Source: Phylloscopus collybita (Eukaryota > Chordata > Aves > Passeriformes > Phylloscopidae). Taken from it: a DNA stretch of 64,000 nt. The DNA lies in assembly GCA_027886175.1 (NCBI GenBank), contig JAJNNQ010000002.1:10474001-10538000 (forward strand). The letters are read 5' to 3'. The notes beneath the pieces were generated by a model that worked only from the letters and a program-made list of their open reading frames with translations, was not told the DNA's origin and did no database searches. This document shows positions 1-13,430 of this stretch, in pieces (the first letter of the stretch is position 1; every line of letters begins with the position of its first letter). Position numbers and translations under genes: made by a program.

Positions 1-462
1 GAGCCAACCATTCCTACCTGGATAAAAACTGAGACACAGGAACAAGAAAGGATCCACTTCACCCGATTCCTGGAGGAAGACCAGACCCTTCTCACCATCA
101 CTGGACCCTTGTTCTACAGGGTCATCTCTACTCCACCAGAACCACATCTGCCACTCCAGGAGGACTCACTTTTGGACTGCTTCCAACACCCTGACCAACA
201 GGGTGTCAGGTTGTAGCTTTGACTCTGTCAGGGTTTTCCAGGATTGTTGTTTGTTTGCTGGTTTGGTTGGGTGGTTTTGTTTTCTACTACATTTGCATTG
301 TTAATATTCCTAGTAAAGAACTGTTATTCCAATTCCCAAATCTTTGCCTCAAAGCCCTTAATTGCAAAATTATAATTTGGCGGGGGTGAGGGGTTTACAT
401 TCCCCATTCTAAGGGAAACCCCAGTTTTCCCTGGCAGATACCTGTCTTTCCAAACCAAGACA
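1..462 (+). mobile_element. 3' part of an avian endogenous retrovirus LTR, cut by the window edge
   Basis: The segment reads like the 3' portion of an LTR common in songbird genomes. A region with several CACTGGACC/CCACTCCAGG-like words is followed by a T- and TG-rich stretch (about 245-300), then a polyadenylation-type signal AGTAAA at 312-317 in place of AATAAA, then 'gaactgttattcc' and a G-rich U5-like segment near 380-392. The element ends at CA (461-462), as expected of an LTR. The recognition rests on remembered similarity to passerine ERV LTRs, not on a search. The 5' end, and therefore the TG terminus and target duplication, lie outside the window, so solo LTR and provirus cannot be told apart; the DNA after 462 shows no primer-binding site or gag-like frame. 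No coding region of the virus is visible. Confidence 0.75.
312..317 (+). promoter_or_regulatory. Variant polyadenylation signal of the edge LTR
   Basis: AGTAAA sits just before the conserved 'gaactgttattcc' block of the LTR, where related LTRs carry AATAAA. It is a known weak variant hexamer. The assignment depends on the LTR call. Confidence 0.45.
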
Positions 463-2390
463 CTCTGAAACGAAAATTCATGAATGCTAAAATTTGAATT
501 TGGCTTTTTCCATTACAGGCCTCCAAATCAGACTAAAATATCATGTAGTTTTGACTAACAGGAGCTAACAGAGCTGATACAGTAGTCTGCAAATGAACCT
601 GAAGGAATCATAAATAATTTTTCTAGTTTTAGGTGTATTCCCTCAATGGAGCTGTGTTTATGGAAATGCATCTGTCAGTGGAAGTAAAATTTATTCCTAC
701 ATATTTTACTTTAAGTCTATTTTTAGCAATAGATGTATATTCCCAGCACTCAGTCAACAATTATGAAAAATAGACCTGCATTTAAGTATTTAAGAACATT
801 TTCTACCTGGATAATTTTCTCCTATAGTATTTTCTTTTCTGAATCTAGAAATTGTGAGGTCTCTTTAATATTCAGATTGGGGGTTTTAAAGGAGTTTGAA
901 ATCATTCCAGCATTTTTTTAAATTTTATTTTAAGAACCTGGGGGATCCATTGACTTCACTGGAATTACATATCTGAAATTAAGGGCACTATTAAATGCTA
1001 TTGTGTCTATTTTCTCTCTTCCTAGCAGAAACAATATAAATACACATGTACTTCTGGATTACAAATAACTGCATTTACTAAGCATGTAGAAACATTCAGT
1101 CCTGGCTGCATGCCCTGATGAGTTTCTAGTGAATTCTAAAGCAAAGCTCTGTGAATATCATTAGAGAGTTGATAAAACATTTAAAAATATGCTATTCTAG
1201 TTTTGTGTAACATAAACTTCCTAGCTATGTCTCGAGTGAAGAGGGAAGGCAGGTAGAAATGGGATCCCCAAACATATTCCATGCATAGAAACCTCACTGC
1301 AGAATTAGGTTGAAATATCAAACTTGGCTGCTTTAAAAACCTGTGTCATTCACTGTATTTTATAAACAAAGGCAACCACAAATTATATTTTAGAGAAATA
1401 AAATACACCTAACACAGAGTGTAAAAATAGCAACCTCTAGTCAAAGCTAGAGATGCAGTGTTTGTGCACAACAAAGCCAGTGGATTTTAATGATGCAGTA
1501 AAGACAATCTGGTGTATCATTTAGAAATTAATTCTGTGTATGTAGATAATCTAAAGCTGAAACATAAGCTACCTTTTCTTATTTGAAGTGGCATTGGGGT
1601 TATAAGCAGTAATTACTTAATGCTAATTTGTTTGTAATAGGCTTGATTTATTTCAACTTTTATCATTTAATTAATGGAGTGTATATCAATTATATTTTAA
1701 TTTTCATTCTTAGCTGTAAGTAATATCTCCATTTTCTTAAATTTGGCATTAGCTCAAACAGCACGTGAAGAATTTGCCTCCTGCACCCTTCAGAATCTCC
1801 CTTCCTCGAGGAAATCCTCTTTCTGAAATTTCCTTTTCATTTCCTGTTTTCCAAATAATACAAGACCAGACTCAGCACATTGACTCCCATGGTATGGGCC
1901 AAGACAGAGCCAAGGCTTTTCAGTAGCTCACAAGTTCACAAGCACTGATCCCTGTATTAGAACTATTTCTGCTGGGTTTAGGGGATTTATTCAAAATCTC
2001 AATACCTACTGAAGCTGTGAAGTAGACTTGGCCTGATTTTCATATAGGAGCTGACAGAACTTCACATTTCTGAAAAACAGGTTACATATATTTAAGAACC
2101 TATATTTAGAGTACTCTTTTTAAAGCCTTGGATGAGATTTCTTTCCAGCTGTGTCAAACTTCAAATTCAGTCAGTCCTTTGATGATTTCTGGCTTGCAGA
2201 GACCAGTCACAGAGGGAAAGTTAGCTTTTCATATGGCAACAATAATCTGGCATTTCTCTTGCATTGTGTCTAATTGACTCAACTCATCTCACAAGAAGAT
2301 CAGGCCAGTAGAACAGAAAGGGCTTTCATATCCCTTTCAGACAAGCTGGATTCTAGATGAATTTCCTTGTACATCTGGCAAGTCATGACC

Positions 2391-2436
2391 CTCCTCCCTT
2401 TTCCTTCTTTTTTCCTTCTTTTTCCTTCTTTTTTTG
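2391..2436. repeat. Pyrimidine-rich simple repeat (CCTTCTTTTT-like)
   Basis: Three imperfect units of a T-rich decamer built around CCTTCTTT follow each other. The lysine/glutamate-rich open frame on the minus strand across this tract is a by-product of the purine-only strand. Confidence 0.7.
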
Positions 2437-5400
2437 TGTGATGTTTTGACTCCGGTAAAATTTCCTGTATTTTATTTTCTCTATCTACTGGAAACAGACT
2501 CATGATTACTGTATGAAAATTTATTTCATCCCACAAGCTTTTAGAGGAAAGGGTTTGCCTACTCTTAGACTTCTCTCATTGCATCAGAAGAAACACCTAC
2601 GTGCTATTTCTTCATATTTGGCAAACATTCATGAATGTCCTGCAAGTTTTTCAGCTGCTGGGCCAGATTTTACTATTTTTTTTGTGGGTTTAGACCTTCT
2701 CCCTTGGAGACTGGGCTGTGCAGGGCTTGCAGCCCTGCTGCTTCCTATCTCCCCTTCCCTGTAGGTGCTGGACCCCTCACAGTGGAGAAGTCATGGAGAA
2801 TCTCCTTTCATCCCCCTCTCTCCACCTCATTGTATCCTTACTTTGGATACTTCCCAAAATGGGTCTTTTCCCGTATGTGAAAACCCAATTCATTGATTTG
2901 CTTTGTTGAAAGAGGGCTGCTACAAACTAGGAAATACATTGAGCAAGATCTAAATCCTGCTTTCATGTAAAGGGCTTTGTGTGTTCATTTTTCAGCCTGT
3001 AAAGCCAATTTTTCCAGTAGTCTTGGAAGCCTTCTGTTAAACAAAGCTACCTCCCTTGTCCTTGCTACATGAACCTATTCTGTTCCTGCTCTTTGTTCTG
3101 TACTCCATAACTGTCTTTCCATAAAAAGGAGGTATTTAAGAAATAATTTTTTGTTGTTGTTGTTCAGTGCATTTGTTCAGCCTTTTATTCTCTAATTCTG
3201 GTGCTAATAAGCACCAAAATTTGTATTCCTCTTGCCAAACACTGCATGCCTTCAGGCACTGGTGTAGTTTATATGCACGTCGCCTCTAAACCGGAGTCAG
3301 TAGCCTGCATATTGCCTGGTAGGTGAAGTCTAATGAGCAGTGTTATTTTTAGAAGCAGAACTATATCCTTTGATTTCTATTGTATTTTTTTATTGCTGGA
3401 ATAATTTTTGTTTGTCTTGTGCTCTGCAGCTGCATATCAAGCTGAATGCTTTGGGGATTTGTTATTCTCTGCAACAAAGCCTAATATTCCTTCCTGGTCA
3501 GTATGTGACTGCACCTGGATCATCTACTGCATTTCTAATGTCTGTAACAGATATTTCCTGTTTTGGGATTCTTTCCATTGTTCTCTGCTTTGAACTTCTC
3601 TTGCCTTCTTTAGGCAAGATGTTTAAATGATTGAGGCCTTAGACACCCATTCCTGCATAGTGACCCATTATTTGCTCTTCCTTTACTGTATGCAATGTAC
3701 AAATGTGGAGTTTTCCAGGAGCCTTATCTTGTATAATGATGTCCTATTTTTAAACACAATCTACATCAGTGCCACCACATTACTCTTTTGAACACATGAA
3801 GTTAAAATGATGCAAAGCCTTGGTGGATTAATCTAAATTATTTTACAATTATTTCTTCTTGACTTAATTTAATTAATTAACTGCACGTAAGTGTGATTAC
3901 AAGTGCTTTGGAGTAATTGCTGTCTCTTCCTAAGTGTTTGTACAGAATCTAAAACAATGAAGACAGTCCTATGAATAGTAATAAATTTAAGGAAGAAGGT
4001 ACAATTGTATATTTCAGTGAAAATTTTGTAATATATTGTTTATCTTTTCTCTTGGCTATAAAGTGTGCAAATACATTAATAAACACAAATAACATACTGT
4101 TAAACACACTGATTTTAAACCCCAAACTGAAAAATTTCTTTTCTTTATTCACACAGCAAACCAGGGAAAGAGCTTAAAATTCAAAGTAGGTGAATGCTTT
4201 TTACTTCACCTAATGTTAACTTTGTAAATAAGAATACATCGAATATTAGATAAGTCTTGAAATTCTGTTCAGATGATCACTTGCTACCCCCTATTAAGAA
4301 TAAAAGAGAAGGAGAAAGATAAAATGTGCTAGAATAGTTGTGAAGAGAGAAAGTATTTGGTTAATGAAAAAGAATTAAAAAGGAAGAATATAGCTATATA
4401 TAGAAGTGATAAGTTGAAACTAAAAAGAGAATTGAAGTTTCTCTGGATATAATCACACAAGCTGAATTCTGACAGAGGTATGTGAGATATTAAGAAGATA
4501 TAAAGAATTATGAGTGGTCAGGACTGAAATATTACATTTCTCCTAAAATGGAATTCTCCCTAGTGCAGAGGTAAAAATGCTTTAAGAGCCAGGATCTGAG
4601 TCATCCTTTTTTCTTTCCTCTACCTGCACCCCCGGTGGTCAGGGACTTAAGTGGGATTTACTTGTGTGAGAAAAGATGAAAGTAACAAGATCTAGTATTC
4701 TTAAAAATGATCCATCCATCTGGCTTTGTCACAATTTATGAAATTCGACATAGCTGGGAAAAATGAAAGAATCGAGTTGTGTTCATTCAGGCTAAACACA
4801 CCTAGTAAAACAAAGTCTAGTAAGTGCTTCACTTTTTGATTACCTGTAGTACAATACAGAGGAGTGAAATACACAGGTAAGTGATTTCACCAAAGATTTT
4901 TAAGGCAGTATTGTAGCCTGTTCACAGACTGTTAAAAGATTAAGAATATGATCCAAACTGAACATCTACACCCATATAAGGACCAATGATTCTTTTAAAT
5001 CTCTTTGATGTGTAAAGAAAAAAATCTTCAGGTTGTGGGGATGTTGGAGGGGGAAGGATGAATGAAATTTGTTCCAACCATAGATATATTGTTCAAAAGC
5101 TAAACAGAAGCCACGAATAATGAACACTTTTCATATTGTCTGTTGATATATGGCCATTTACTCTAGAACTGATACTGTCAATATGTTTCAAGTTCCAAAT
5201 GCCCCTTCTTATGAAGAGGCAAATTACATTTGCCTCCGTAAAACATAAATGGCTGTAATCAAACGGATATTGTTGAGAGCATTTCACACCAAATGTATAT
5301 CTGGTTATGTGTAAATAGTGGTTTCACTGGGGTCAATGAGCTTGTCACGGGCTTTGTGCTGAGCAATGTGCTTTGTGCTCAGCAGTATGCTTAGCTCTGC

Positions 5401-6665
5401 CTGCCCTGGGGAGCAGAGTACATGAGATAATTATGTTGTTTTATTAGGTCATTTTAATCACATGTAAACACAGCACAAATATTTAAAATTTCCCCATGCT
5501 TCCACTTAACATGAGGAATGCTCTCTTCCCCATTAACAGCTGGGTGACCCACATTTCAGACAGGCAATCTAAAAATCCAGCTTGGGGTACAGCATCCATG
5601 TAGCTGTGTCCTGGAGTAATTTATATTTAAAATGAAGAGAAAAATATAGGAGGGCAGAGGTCAGTGAAAATCCAGTAGGATTACAGGCCTTTGCAATTTT
5701 GCTGTTCAACCAAATGGCGACTTTCACCGTATGTGTCTTCATTCATGTCTATCCCTTATGCTTGGCAGGGCTGCAAACTCAGCCAGACCCTTGTGAGCAG
5801 TACACAGAGTAGGAAAGATGGAGCGTGGACAACCCAGGCATCAGTGAGCAACAGATTTGTCTGCACAGATTATCCTTTCTCACTCATGCACATGATTGTC
5901 TTAAGTACACATAAATAGAATTTTTTCCCCTCCAGCCTTCTGTCAGACTCTCACTTTCAGTGTGACCCAGCTTCTAAGGTACTACATATTTAGTAATGTA
6001 TTAGAGAGAAAAGGCCCTGTTTATCACATCACATGATGGGTTTATGGCATAAAATAGCATCTGGGGAGGATGTCCTTGCTAAATCAGATGCTGATTGAGG
6101 GTAATGCTAACCCATGAATTCAGGAATTACAAGCACCATTCTGCAGAAGAGTAAGATGGGCTGCAAAAAGCAACCCTCAGACATAATATATGAAACCTGA
6201 TGTTGCTATTCCCCTGTGTGTTTGCCTAATAGGTGGTGTATTTCTTTAGGCCTAGTGACACAGTTTTGTTTTGTTGTTATATGCACATGTTTCAGATAGA
6301 AAGGCAGCAGGAAGCCACTGGCTTGTGGAGTCTAATCTCACCCTGGTACACTGAGAGCAGAGGTAATGTGAGTGGAAATGTCTTAGTCATGAACCAGCCA
6401 GGGCAGGAATCAGGTGCTCCAGCTCACTGCAGAGACAAATGCTTCTGACAACATTTAGCTGGTGCAGACCATCAGTTCTTAGAGACCAGGATTTTCACAA
6501 CACTAATCCAGCTGAAGCACTGGCTAAAGAAATTTTTCCAAGTACACCTTGAGTACACAGCCCCTGTGACATAACTAACAGCACTGATAGTGTTTACAGG
6601 CAAGTTCCAACACTGTAAAGCGTGAAATGTATGTGTCAAGTTTATTATGCTTCCCTTGCCTGGAG

Positions 6666-6700
6666 CTGATTAGTGCAAATTAATATTTCACACTAATCAG
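6666..6700. repeat. Perfect 10-bp inverted repeat with TAAT-type motifs
   Basis: Arms CTGATTAGTG (6666-6675) and CACTAATCAG (6691-6700) are exact reverse complements separated by 15 bp that include TTAATATT. GATTA/TAATC cores of this kind are bound by paired-class and other homeodomain proteins. The surrounding 6655-6830 is free of recognisable repeats and rich in TTAAT/GCAAAT words, so a regulatory element is possible; this is inference. Confidence 0.6.
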
Positions 6701-9700
6701 CATGAGCAGTTAGCACACAATTTGGATTTACGGAATTCGGCTGATTGCATTAAAAATGTATTTAGGCTATTTTTGCATTGTGCAAATAGAGCAAAAATAT
6801 CTGAGCTGTTTCCAGTAAGGATTTTTTGGTAATATTTCTAGTGCTAATGTTACCTTTCATATAGCTAGGTTGACTGTTGACTTGATAGTGGCTTTATGGA
6901 TATCCAATACTTATAAAACTTACAGTTCATACTGAAGGAAAAAAATAATGCTTAGCATTTCTTATAGGCAATGATTAATCAAATTTTAATTAAAAATAAT
7001 TTTTCAAGGTAACTTTAAAACATGCAAACTATCTGAAATTTGATCCTAAAACTGCTTAAGAAACTCAATTATCAGGTAAAATAGTTATTTTTGGCATGAA
7101 AATAAAACAGTATTTTCACTTATATGGATCAAGCAACACTTATACCAGTTTCCTGCTATGAAGAAAAAATGAGGAAGACCACTTGCCATACTAAAGACGA
7201 CATAAAAAAACTACCTGTTTACTCAGGCTTTCCCAAAATAGCACACTCAGTCTTACAGATGATTTCAAAACCCAAACAAAACCTCAAGCAGAGGTTTCCA
7301 TCAGTTTTCAGGAGCATATAACTCCTGGAAGTATGACTTCTGGGAAAGTTAGTATGGAAGTTCTCGCTGTCTTCTGTGGAAGCTGTCTCAGGTGAAGCAT
7401 TTGCAGAACTTAATTTAGCTCACAGCTCTTGTAGTTGTCCAGAAAATCTTTACAACATTGATTTCAAATACAATTGGATGGCACAGGAACTGTTAGACGA
7501 ATTTTTAGATACTGTATTGGATTTCCAACAAGAAGACATTTGAGTACTTTGCACTAATTAAAAATACACAGGCACACACACACATAGACATTTTTATAAA
7601 TTAGGAATTAACTTCTGGAAACTAAACTAAATATTTTTTGGACCAGTCTTCCAGAATGACTACAGCAAATTATGCCTGCACAGCAGGAGGATGTATTGTC
7701 TCCTGTAGGTCTGGAAAGTGATGACTCCATGTCTTACCCAGTGCCAGGATTAGTCCAGAGCCATTTACTTCCTTCACGGACATCCATAGGAATTTCTTGA
7801 GTCCAATGGAACAGCTTTGGATTTACTGTGGTGTAACCAAGAAGAGAACCCTAATCTCAGTTAGTGTGGTGCCATATACCAGTGGCTCAATGTTTAGTGT
7901 TTGGTGATGTCTCTGAGACATACTTAGGAAGTAAAGACTTCTGAGGTTTGTCTAAGGGCAGTATCTTCATAGGCCATGGAATGTACTCTGTGTGGTGGCT
8001 TTATACCTCAACATGAAACATTTATTTTTTTGATTTGGTTTTTGTTTATGAGAAGCAATTCTTAATAACTTGCTGAAGTGCAAAACCTTCAAATCAATAT
8101 ATGGAGCATTCTATAAAGAACAGTTGCAGCTCTCTTTCATCAGAAAAATAAAAGATGTCTGTATCAGGCTTGTTGGATGCCAAGCCAGAATCCCACAAGG
8201 CTCCTCCCCAAATGTGGGTTGCTATGTTGTGAAATGGCCCTGAGCCATCTGCATCTCATTATGAGGCTTGCTTGGTACCACAAAACCCAAACAAATATAT
8301 TTCATTACATAATAGTTATTCATAATGCACATTCCACCATTATCAGTTAAATGAGGTCTCTTCAATTTTCTTATTTGCTGATCCAAATCCACCATTGCTG
8401 TTCCCTCTGATTTGCTAAGTAATGCGTATAGGAAATTATGCAATTAGGCTTGTCAGCACGAAGAACTTGTAATGTTCTTACATATACTATAATTGCATCC
8501 CATTTGTCAACAAATGACAACTTTAATAAGAGAAGTGCTCACATCATATGGAATGTCCACACACCCCTTTAATAAACACTGATTGAAAAATTTACTGCCA
8601 TAGCAAGATATTTTAGGACTTCAGTGTGAGGAGGAGAAAAGTTCAACCGTAACTGAAAACAGATGTCTGGAAAAAAGAACCCAGCTCTCCACACTGTCAA
8701 GCCTTACTGCTGGTTCAGATTTAGGCAAGTACACGTGGTGATGTTGAACCTGCAAACCTGGCTTTATGCAGGGCCAGCAAACCCAGTTAGAACTACTTGA
8801 ACTGAAGCTGTGATAGTGTGCTGTGTATCCTCTCTATCCAAGCAAAATTAATATTTGTGCTTTTGTAGACTGCTGACCTTTATGCAGTCGTGTTCCTTTG
8901 AACCATTCTATGGTTTGATATGTGTATGCCAGTGAAAAGGAGACAAGGTGCTCTCCTGCTGTGGGTTCCTCTCTGTGCTTGGCACAGTCAAGTATGGATG
9001 GCTGTGGCAAACTTTGGATTTGTCATTTGACTGAAGTTTCTTATTTTGCATCTTGACGTGCTGATGCAGATGGTCACAAGCTAAACCCTTGTTAAAATTG
9101 CAGTCCTGCAGCACATCATCCTATGCAGACTTCCTATGTAGAAAATAAAAATTCAAGCTTTCAGCAGAGAGTAAGAGAGTCAGACAAACAAACAACTCTT
9201 TGTGGTGTTCTTAGGAATGCAGCACCCTCCTTCTTTAAGTGCTTTGAGAATCCTAACATAATTTATTAATCTTTAACTTGTTTATTGAATTCTCTGTTAG
9301 AGCATGGTAAGAAAAATCTACAAAAGAAGAATTTGGACTATGACATTCATGTGGAAGGAAAAAGATAGCAGCAAACTAAAGCTTTAATGAGAAGACAATG
9401 AATGATTAATTAGTCTCCAGTAAATATCAGTATAGTTGATGAGCAGTTAATGTGATAATAAAATAAGAATGTATGTACAAAAGGAACTGTCCATCATATT
9501 TAACCTCAGTATAGTTAGAGTAAAAAGGTTAAATTGTATTGATTAATCAACTTTATTTATTTATTGTAACAAATAGAAGACACCGAAGCTGAATAAAATT
9601 CCTTATCTTTCCCCTGTGTTGATAGCTCATCTCAAGTGTTGGAGTCCTTGGGGTATCCTTCAGATAGCTATTGGAGAATTTTCTAGTTTTAAACATACAA

Positions 9701-10635
9701 TAAAACATCCTTTGGACATTGTAAAAGCTGCAGTCTGCTGTAAAACTCGTTCTGTATTTATCCATGCCCATGTAATTGAATAAGTAAAAAGAAAACACTG
9801 TGGAGCCCTCAGGGTTTCTTTACTGCTGTGGATGCTGGAAGACCCAGCTGATTACTGTGAAAAGAGGCACTGGAATCTTTAAATAAAGTCACTCTGGTCA
9901 CGGCTGTGCCGTGGATGTTTATCAGGATGGTGGCCCAGGATTAATGTGATCAGTCTGAGAGCTAAGAGCAAACCCCACATCCTGTGTTAATGCATTTGAA
10001 CAGGATCCTGAAAGGTCAGGGTGACCAGTACATGCATTAAATCCTTTTCCAAGTACATTTGCTGCAAGTGCATGAGTTGGACTCCTTTTCAAATGGGAAC
10101 AATGATGTCATGTTTGTGTCTAGGCTTCTGAACATCATAAGGAATAATTTAAATGCACATGTACTTTGATGGACAGCTGCTCATTTCAGCATGTAAAATC
10201 TGAATGCAAAAATAGGTAAATATGTGGCAGCTTTGGATAGGTAACCTAGTAATGCAGGTAGAAAACAGGAATCACATATACAAAGCCTCAGTCTGGAGGC
10301 TTATGAGGGGTGTATTGAAGCTTCAGAGCTCGGTGTCTGTAGATTTACCCTTTCATGGGCTTTGAAAGGAAAAAACCAGATCCCTAAGCAGAGATGCCAG
10401 AAACACCTTGATTCATCCCATCTATTCATTTATCATAGCAGGCAAGCCTTAAAAACTTACAGAATATACCCAAGCAATACCAAATCTATAAGTTTTATTT
10501 ATTCAGCCCTTCCTGAAAATCAGAAACTTTGAAAAAATCTCTAAATAAACTCAATATGCTGGGGCACCCAAAATCACTAAAAATTAAAAAAAAAAATCAA
10601 AATGAATCAATTAAGGAAATAATAATACACTTGTG

Positions 10636-10662
10636 AAAAACAAAACAAAACAAAACAAAAAC
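10636..10662. repeat. (CAAAA)n microsatellite
   Basis: Four perfect CAAAA pentamers occupy 10641-10660 with A-rich flanks. Confidence 0.9.
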
Positions 10663-10774
10663 CAACCAGTCAGATCAAGAATATTTATTTAGAGAAAAAG
10701 AGGTAAAATTATTACTAAGTGTGGGAGTCATTTTCAATGATTGAAATTACCTCTACCCCAAGAAAGCTGGAGAT

Positions 10775-11045
10775 TCTCAGAATTATTTGAGTTGCATGGA
10801 AAACCAAAGATCATCTAGTTTCCACTCCCTGCCATGGCCAGGAACACTTTTCACTAGACCAGGTTGCTCCAATGACCATCAACCTGGCTTTGAACACTTC
10901 CAGTGATGGGACATCCACACTTTGGGAAACCTCTTCCAGTGCTTCACCACACTCATAGTAAAGAATTTCTTCATCATATCTCATCTAAATCTCTCCTCTT
11001 TTAGTTTAAAGCTATTACCCTTTGTCCTATCGTTACATCTCTTTC
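10775..11045 (-). mobile_element. Truncated CR1 LINE, 3' region
   Basis: This is the reverse complement of the 3' end of a CR1 retrotransposon. On the plus strand the order is 'cagaat', 'gatcatctag', 'ccactccctgccatgg', 'actagaccaggttgctcc', 'gaacacttccagtgatggg', 'gtaaagaatttcttc' and 'gctattaccctttgtcc', which is the familiar order of the avian CR1 tail read antisense. It is 5'-truncated (right-hand side), as most CR1 copies are, and carries many substitutions and small gaps, so it is an old copy. Only the end of ORF2 and the 3' UTR would be represented; nothing is coding-competent. Confidence 0.93.
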
Positions 11046-13104
11046 AGAAATAGAAATGTGAACATAAATAATGTATAGCATTAACTGTACATAATTGAAG
11101 ACTTCTGTATTAAAGGAAGATATTCTGGAAGCAAGTAATCTGAGTTAATTTGTGCTTGAAAAGTATGTTTTAGCTCTCTTGTTTGTAGCAACAGGTGGAG
11201 ATTGATGAAAACCTCTCAGATGCGCTCTAAAAGGACAGAAATGTTTGTAAACTATGATACTGGAAAATTTCCATCTTGACTTTTGAACTCTTGGTATAAT
11301 AGTTTTCTAGTTAGTTACTATGGTGATAGTGCCTGAAGCATCAGAAGCTGCAACATCAAAAAGACTGTGAAACACAAGATCACCTAAAAGGAATAGATAA
11401 CCTTTTATAAAGAAAATATTTATTTTTCATTTTTCCATCTATGGTCTCATTTTTGGAGTGCCTCTGTTTTTAGTGTTAATTCCCTCAGCTAAATTCAGCT
11501 ACCTATAAGCTGATTCACAGGCAGCAAAGTCACAAGAGGAAAGCTGTTCACCCCATCTATTTTTCCTGTGTCTCTTCTGGTGATATGAATCATTTTCTTG
11601 AAACACCTCTCTCTGCCTCTCTCCACTAACTATAGTGTGAACTCATGTAACCTATTTAGCCAGCTCAAATGGATGAAATGAATTGAACATAGGTCGACAT
11701 TCGCTGTAGGCTTATGGTTATTTTTTTATGACGAGGCCTGCCGGAGTTAACAACCATAGATTATAAAAATTGCTGTAAATATGAAACTGTTACAGCTTAT
11801 ATAAAATTGTGTAGTAACTGCAAATATTCACACACAGGTTTTTTTACTGAATAGATTGCATAATGTAAGTTTATGACCATGTGTGTGCAGTAGTTATAGT
11901 TTACTACCCATTACATATTATCACTGCAAAATGGGTTCCAAGAAGTAATTTGAATTACTGGATTTTCTCATTCTCTCTCTCTCTTTTCTGCTCCTATTTT
12001 ACTTCTATGACAAATCGATCTTGATGAAATTCAATAATATTAGTTATGACTAAGAGGATACATGAAGTAAAAGCATGATCAACTTCCTTTTATCAGTGCA
12101 CAGTATTTAACTGTAATTCAATGTAAAAACAATCAGATGAAGCAGAATATATATCTATGTAAAGGAAACACTGTTGGGAATAAAACTGTTTTGAAGGTAC
12201 TTTTTTTCTATTTGCACTTGTTATTATTGTTGCAGTTCAAGCACAAATATTTTTAAAATAAAAATATGAAAAAGGGTGAGGTGAAGATAAAAGTGTACTT
12301 GAAATTAATTTCTGCATTGGTTAGGTAATTCTGTGCAGTGAGAAGAAGGCACAGACTCACAGCAGTCAGAAAGACCTAATATGTTAAGGAAATAAAAGTG
12401 AAGGGAAAATGAAAGAGATGTGAAGACATCTGATTGGTGAAAATAACTTCAGCATACTGCTATTAGGCACATAATGTTCTGTCTGTATTGTTTGGTGCCC
12501 TGAGAACTGCTCCCACTCCTTTTAATCACCACAGTGCTCAGCATCTCTGACTTTCTGTCCATTGGAAGTCTATCCGCAAACCTTCTAAAATCAGCTGAAG
12601 GAGTAAAGGTACAGAAACTGATTGGTGTGAGAGATTTGGTACTTAATTCTGAAAGTATTTGAAACTCCACTGACACCTTAAAATTGTCAAAATATGCCAT
12701 TGAAAAAATATAGATCAAACACAGAATAAATGTTTTCTGATTTTTCTTTTTTTTAATGAGAATAACCTTAGACTAGAGAATAAAGATTTTTATATGAAAA
12801 AAGGAAATATTTTTCTTGCTTTTGCCAAATACATGTGATTTTCTTAGGTGATGCTTTTATGTCTTTACATGAAATAAAACACGTATTCAAGTCTATTATA
12901 CAAATGCAAATATCCTTTTTACACAAGAAGAGTTTCATATTCTGATTCTGTGAGGTGCAGATGTTTATTATGTTCTGGAGGGGATTTATCTGACCAGACC
13001 TAGACTTCCACAGAGGAAACATCCATGTCTGAGCTAGTCACATTATCTTCCCTCTTTGTGATTGAGAAGAAAACAGGTAAATGTATGTCATTATAATTAC
13101 TCAG
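11046..13104. other. Unique non-coding DNA between two CR1 copies
   Basis: No gene is supported. The block at about 11690-11960 stands out because it is repeat-free, keeps several CpGs (gtcgac, attcgc, gacgag, gccgga) and is dense in TTTATGAC, AACCATA and TAATG-type words typical of deeply conserved vertebrate enhancers. The rest is plain AT-rich sequence with (TC)n at about 11971-11985. Confidence 0.6.
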
Positions 13105-13430
13105 ATCATTGCACTGCAGGATCATTAAGGCTGGAAAATACTTCTAAGATCATGAAGTCCAACAATTGACAGAATACTACCACGCCCACTTACTCATATA
13201 GCATTTTGCTCATTTTTTTGAATGCTTCCAGGGATGGTGACTCCATCACTGTTCTTGAGAGCCAGTTCCACTTCTTAATTGCTCTCTCAGTGAAGAAATT
13301 TTTTTCTAATATCCAACCTGAATGTCCCTTGGCACACCTTGAGGCCCTTTTCTCTGTTGTTAGTTACCTGGGAGAGGAGACTAACCCCCACCTCACACAA
13401 CCTGCTTGCAGGTATTTGTAGAGAGCAGAG
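13105..13430 (-). mobile_element. Truncated CR1 LINE, 3' region, second subfamily
   Basis: The plus strand shows, in order, 'atcattaaggctgg', 'aagatcatgaagtccaac', 'cttccagggatggtgactcc', 'gtgaagaaattttt', 'taatatccaacctgaa' and 'ggtatttgtagagagc'. This is the antisense of a CR1 3' region from a different, older subfamily than the copy at 10775. The element is 5'-truncated on its right side and diverged. The 71-codon open frame at 13206-13421 and the frames opposite it lie inside this repeat and are not genes. Confidence 0.93.

Larger units (their letters stand above)
463..10774. other. Unique AT-rich non-coding DNA
   Basis: No gene is supported across this 10.3-kb stretch. Open frames are under 100 codons and are not flanked by credible splice sites. 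It contains a CTTTT-rich pyrimidine tract around 2391-2435, a 19-bp imperfect direct repeat (two 'gctttgtgct' words) around 5350-5390, a short CA run near 7568, and a CpG-retaining hairpin with arms CACGGC/GCCGTG at 9899-9913. The notable part is the long inverted repeat at 6666-6700, listed separately. I recognise no interspersed repeat here. Confidence 0.7.
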
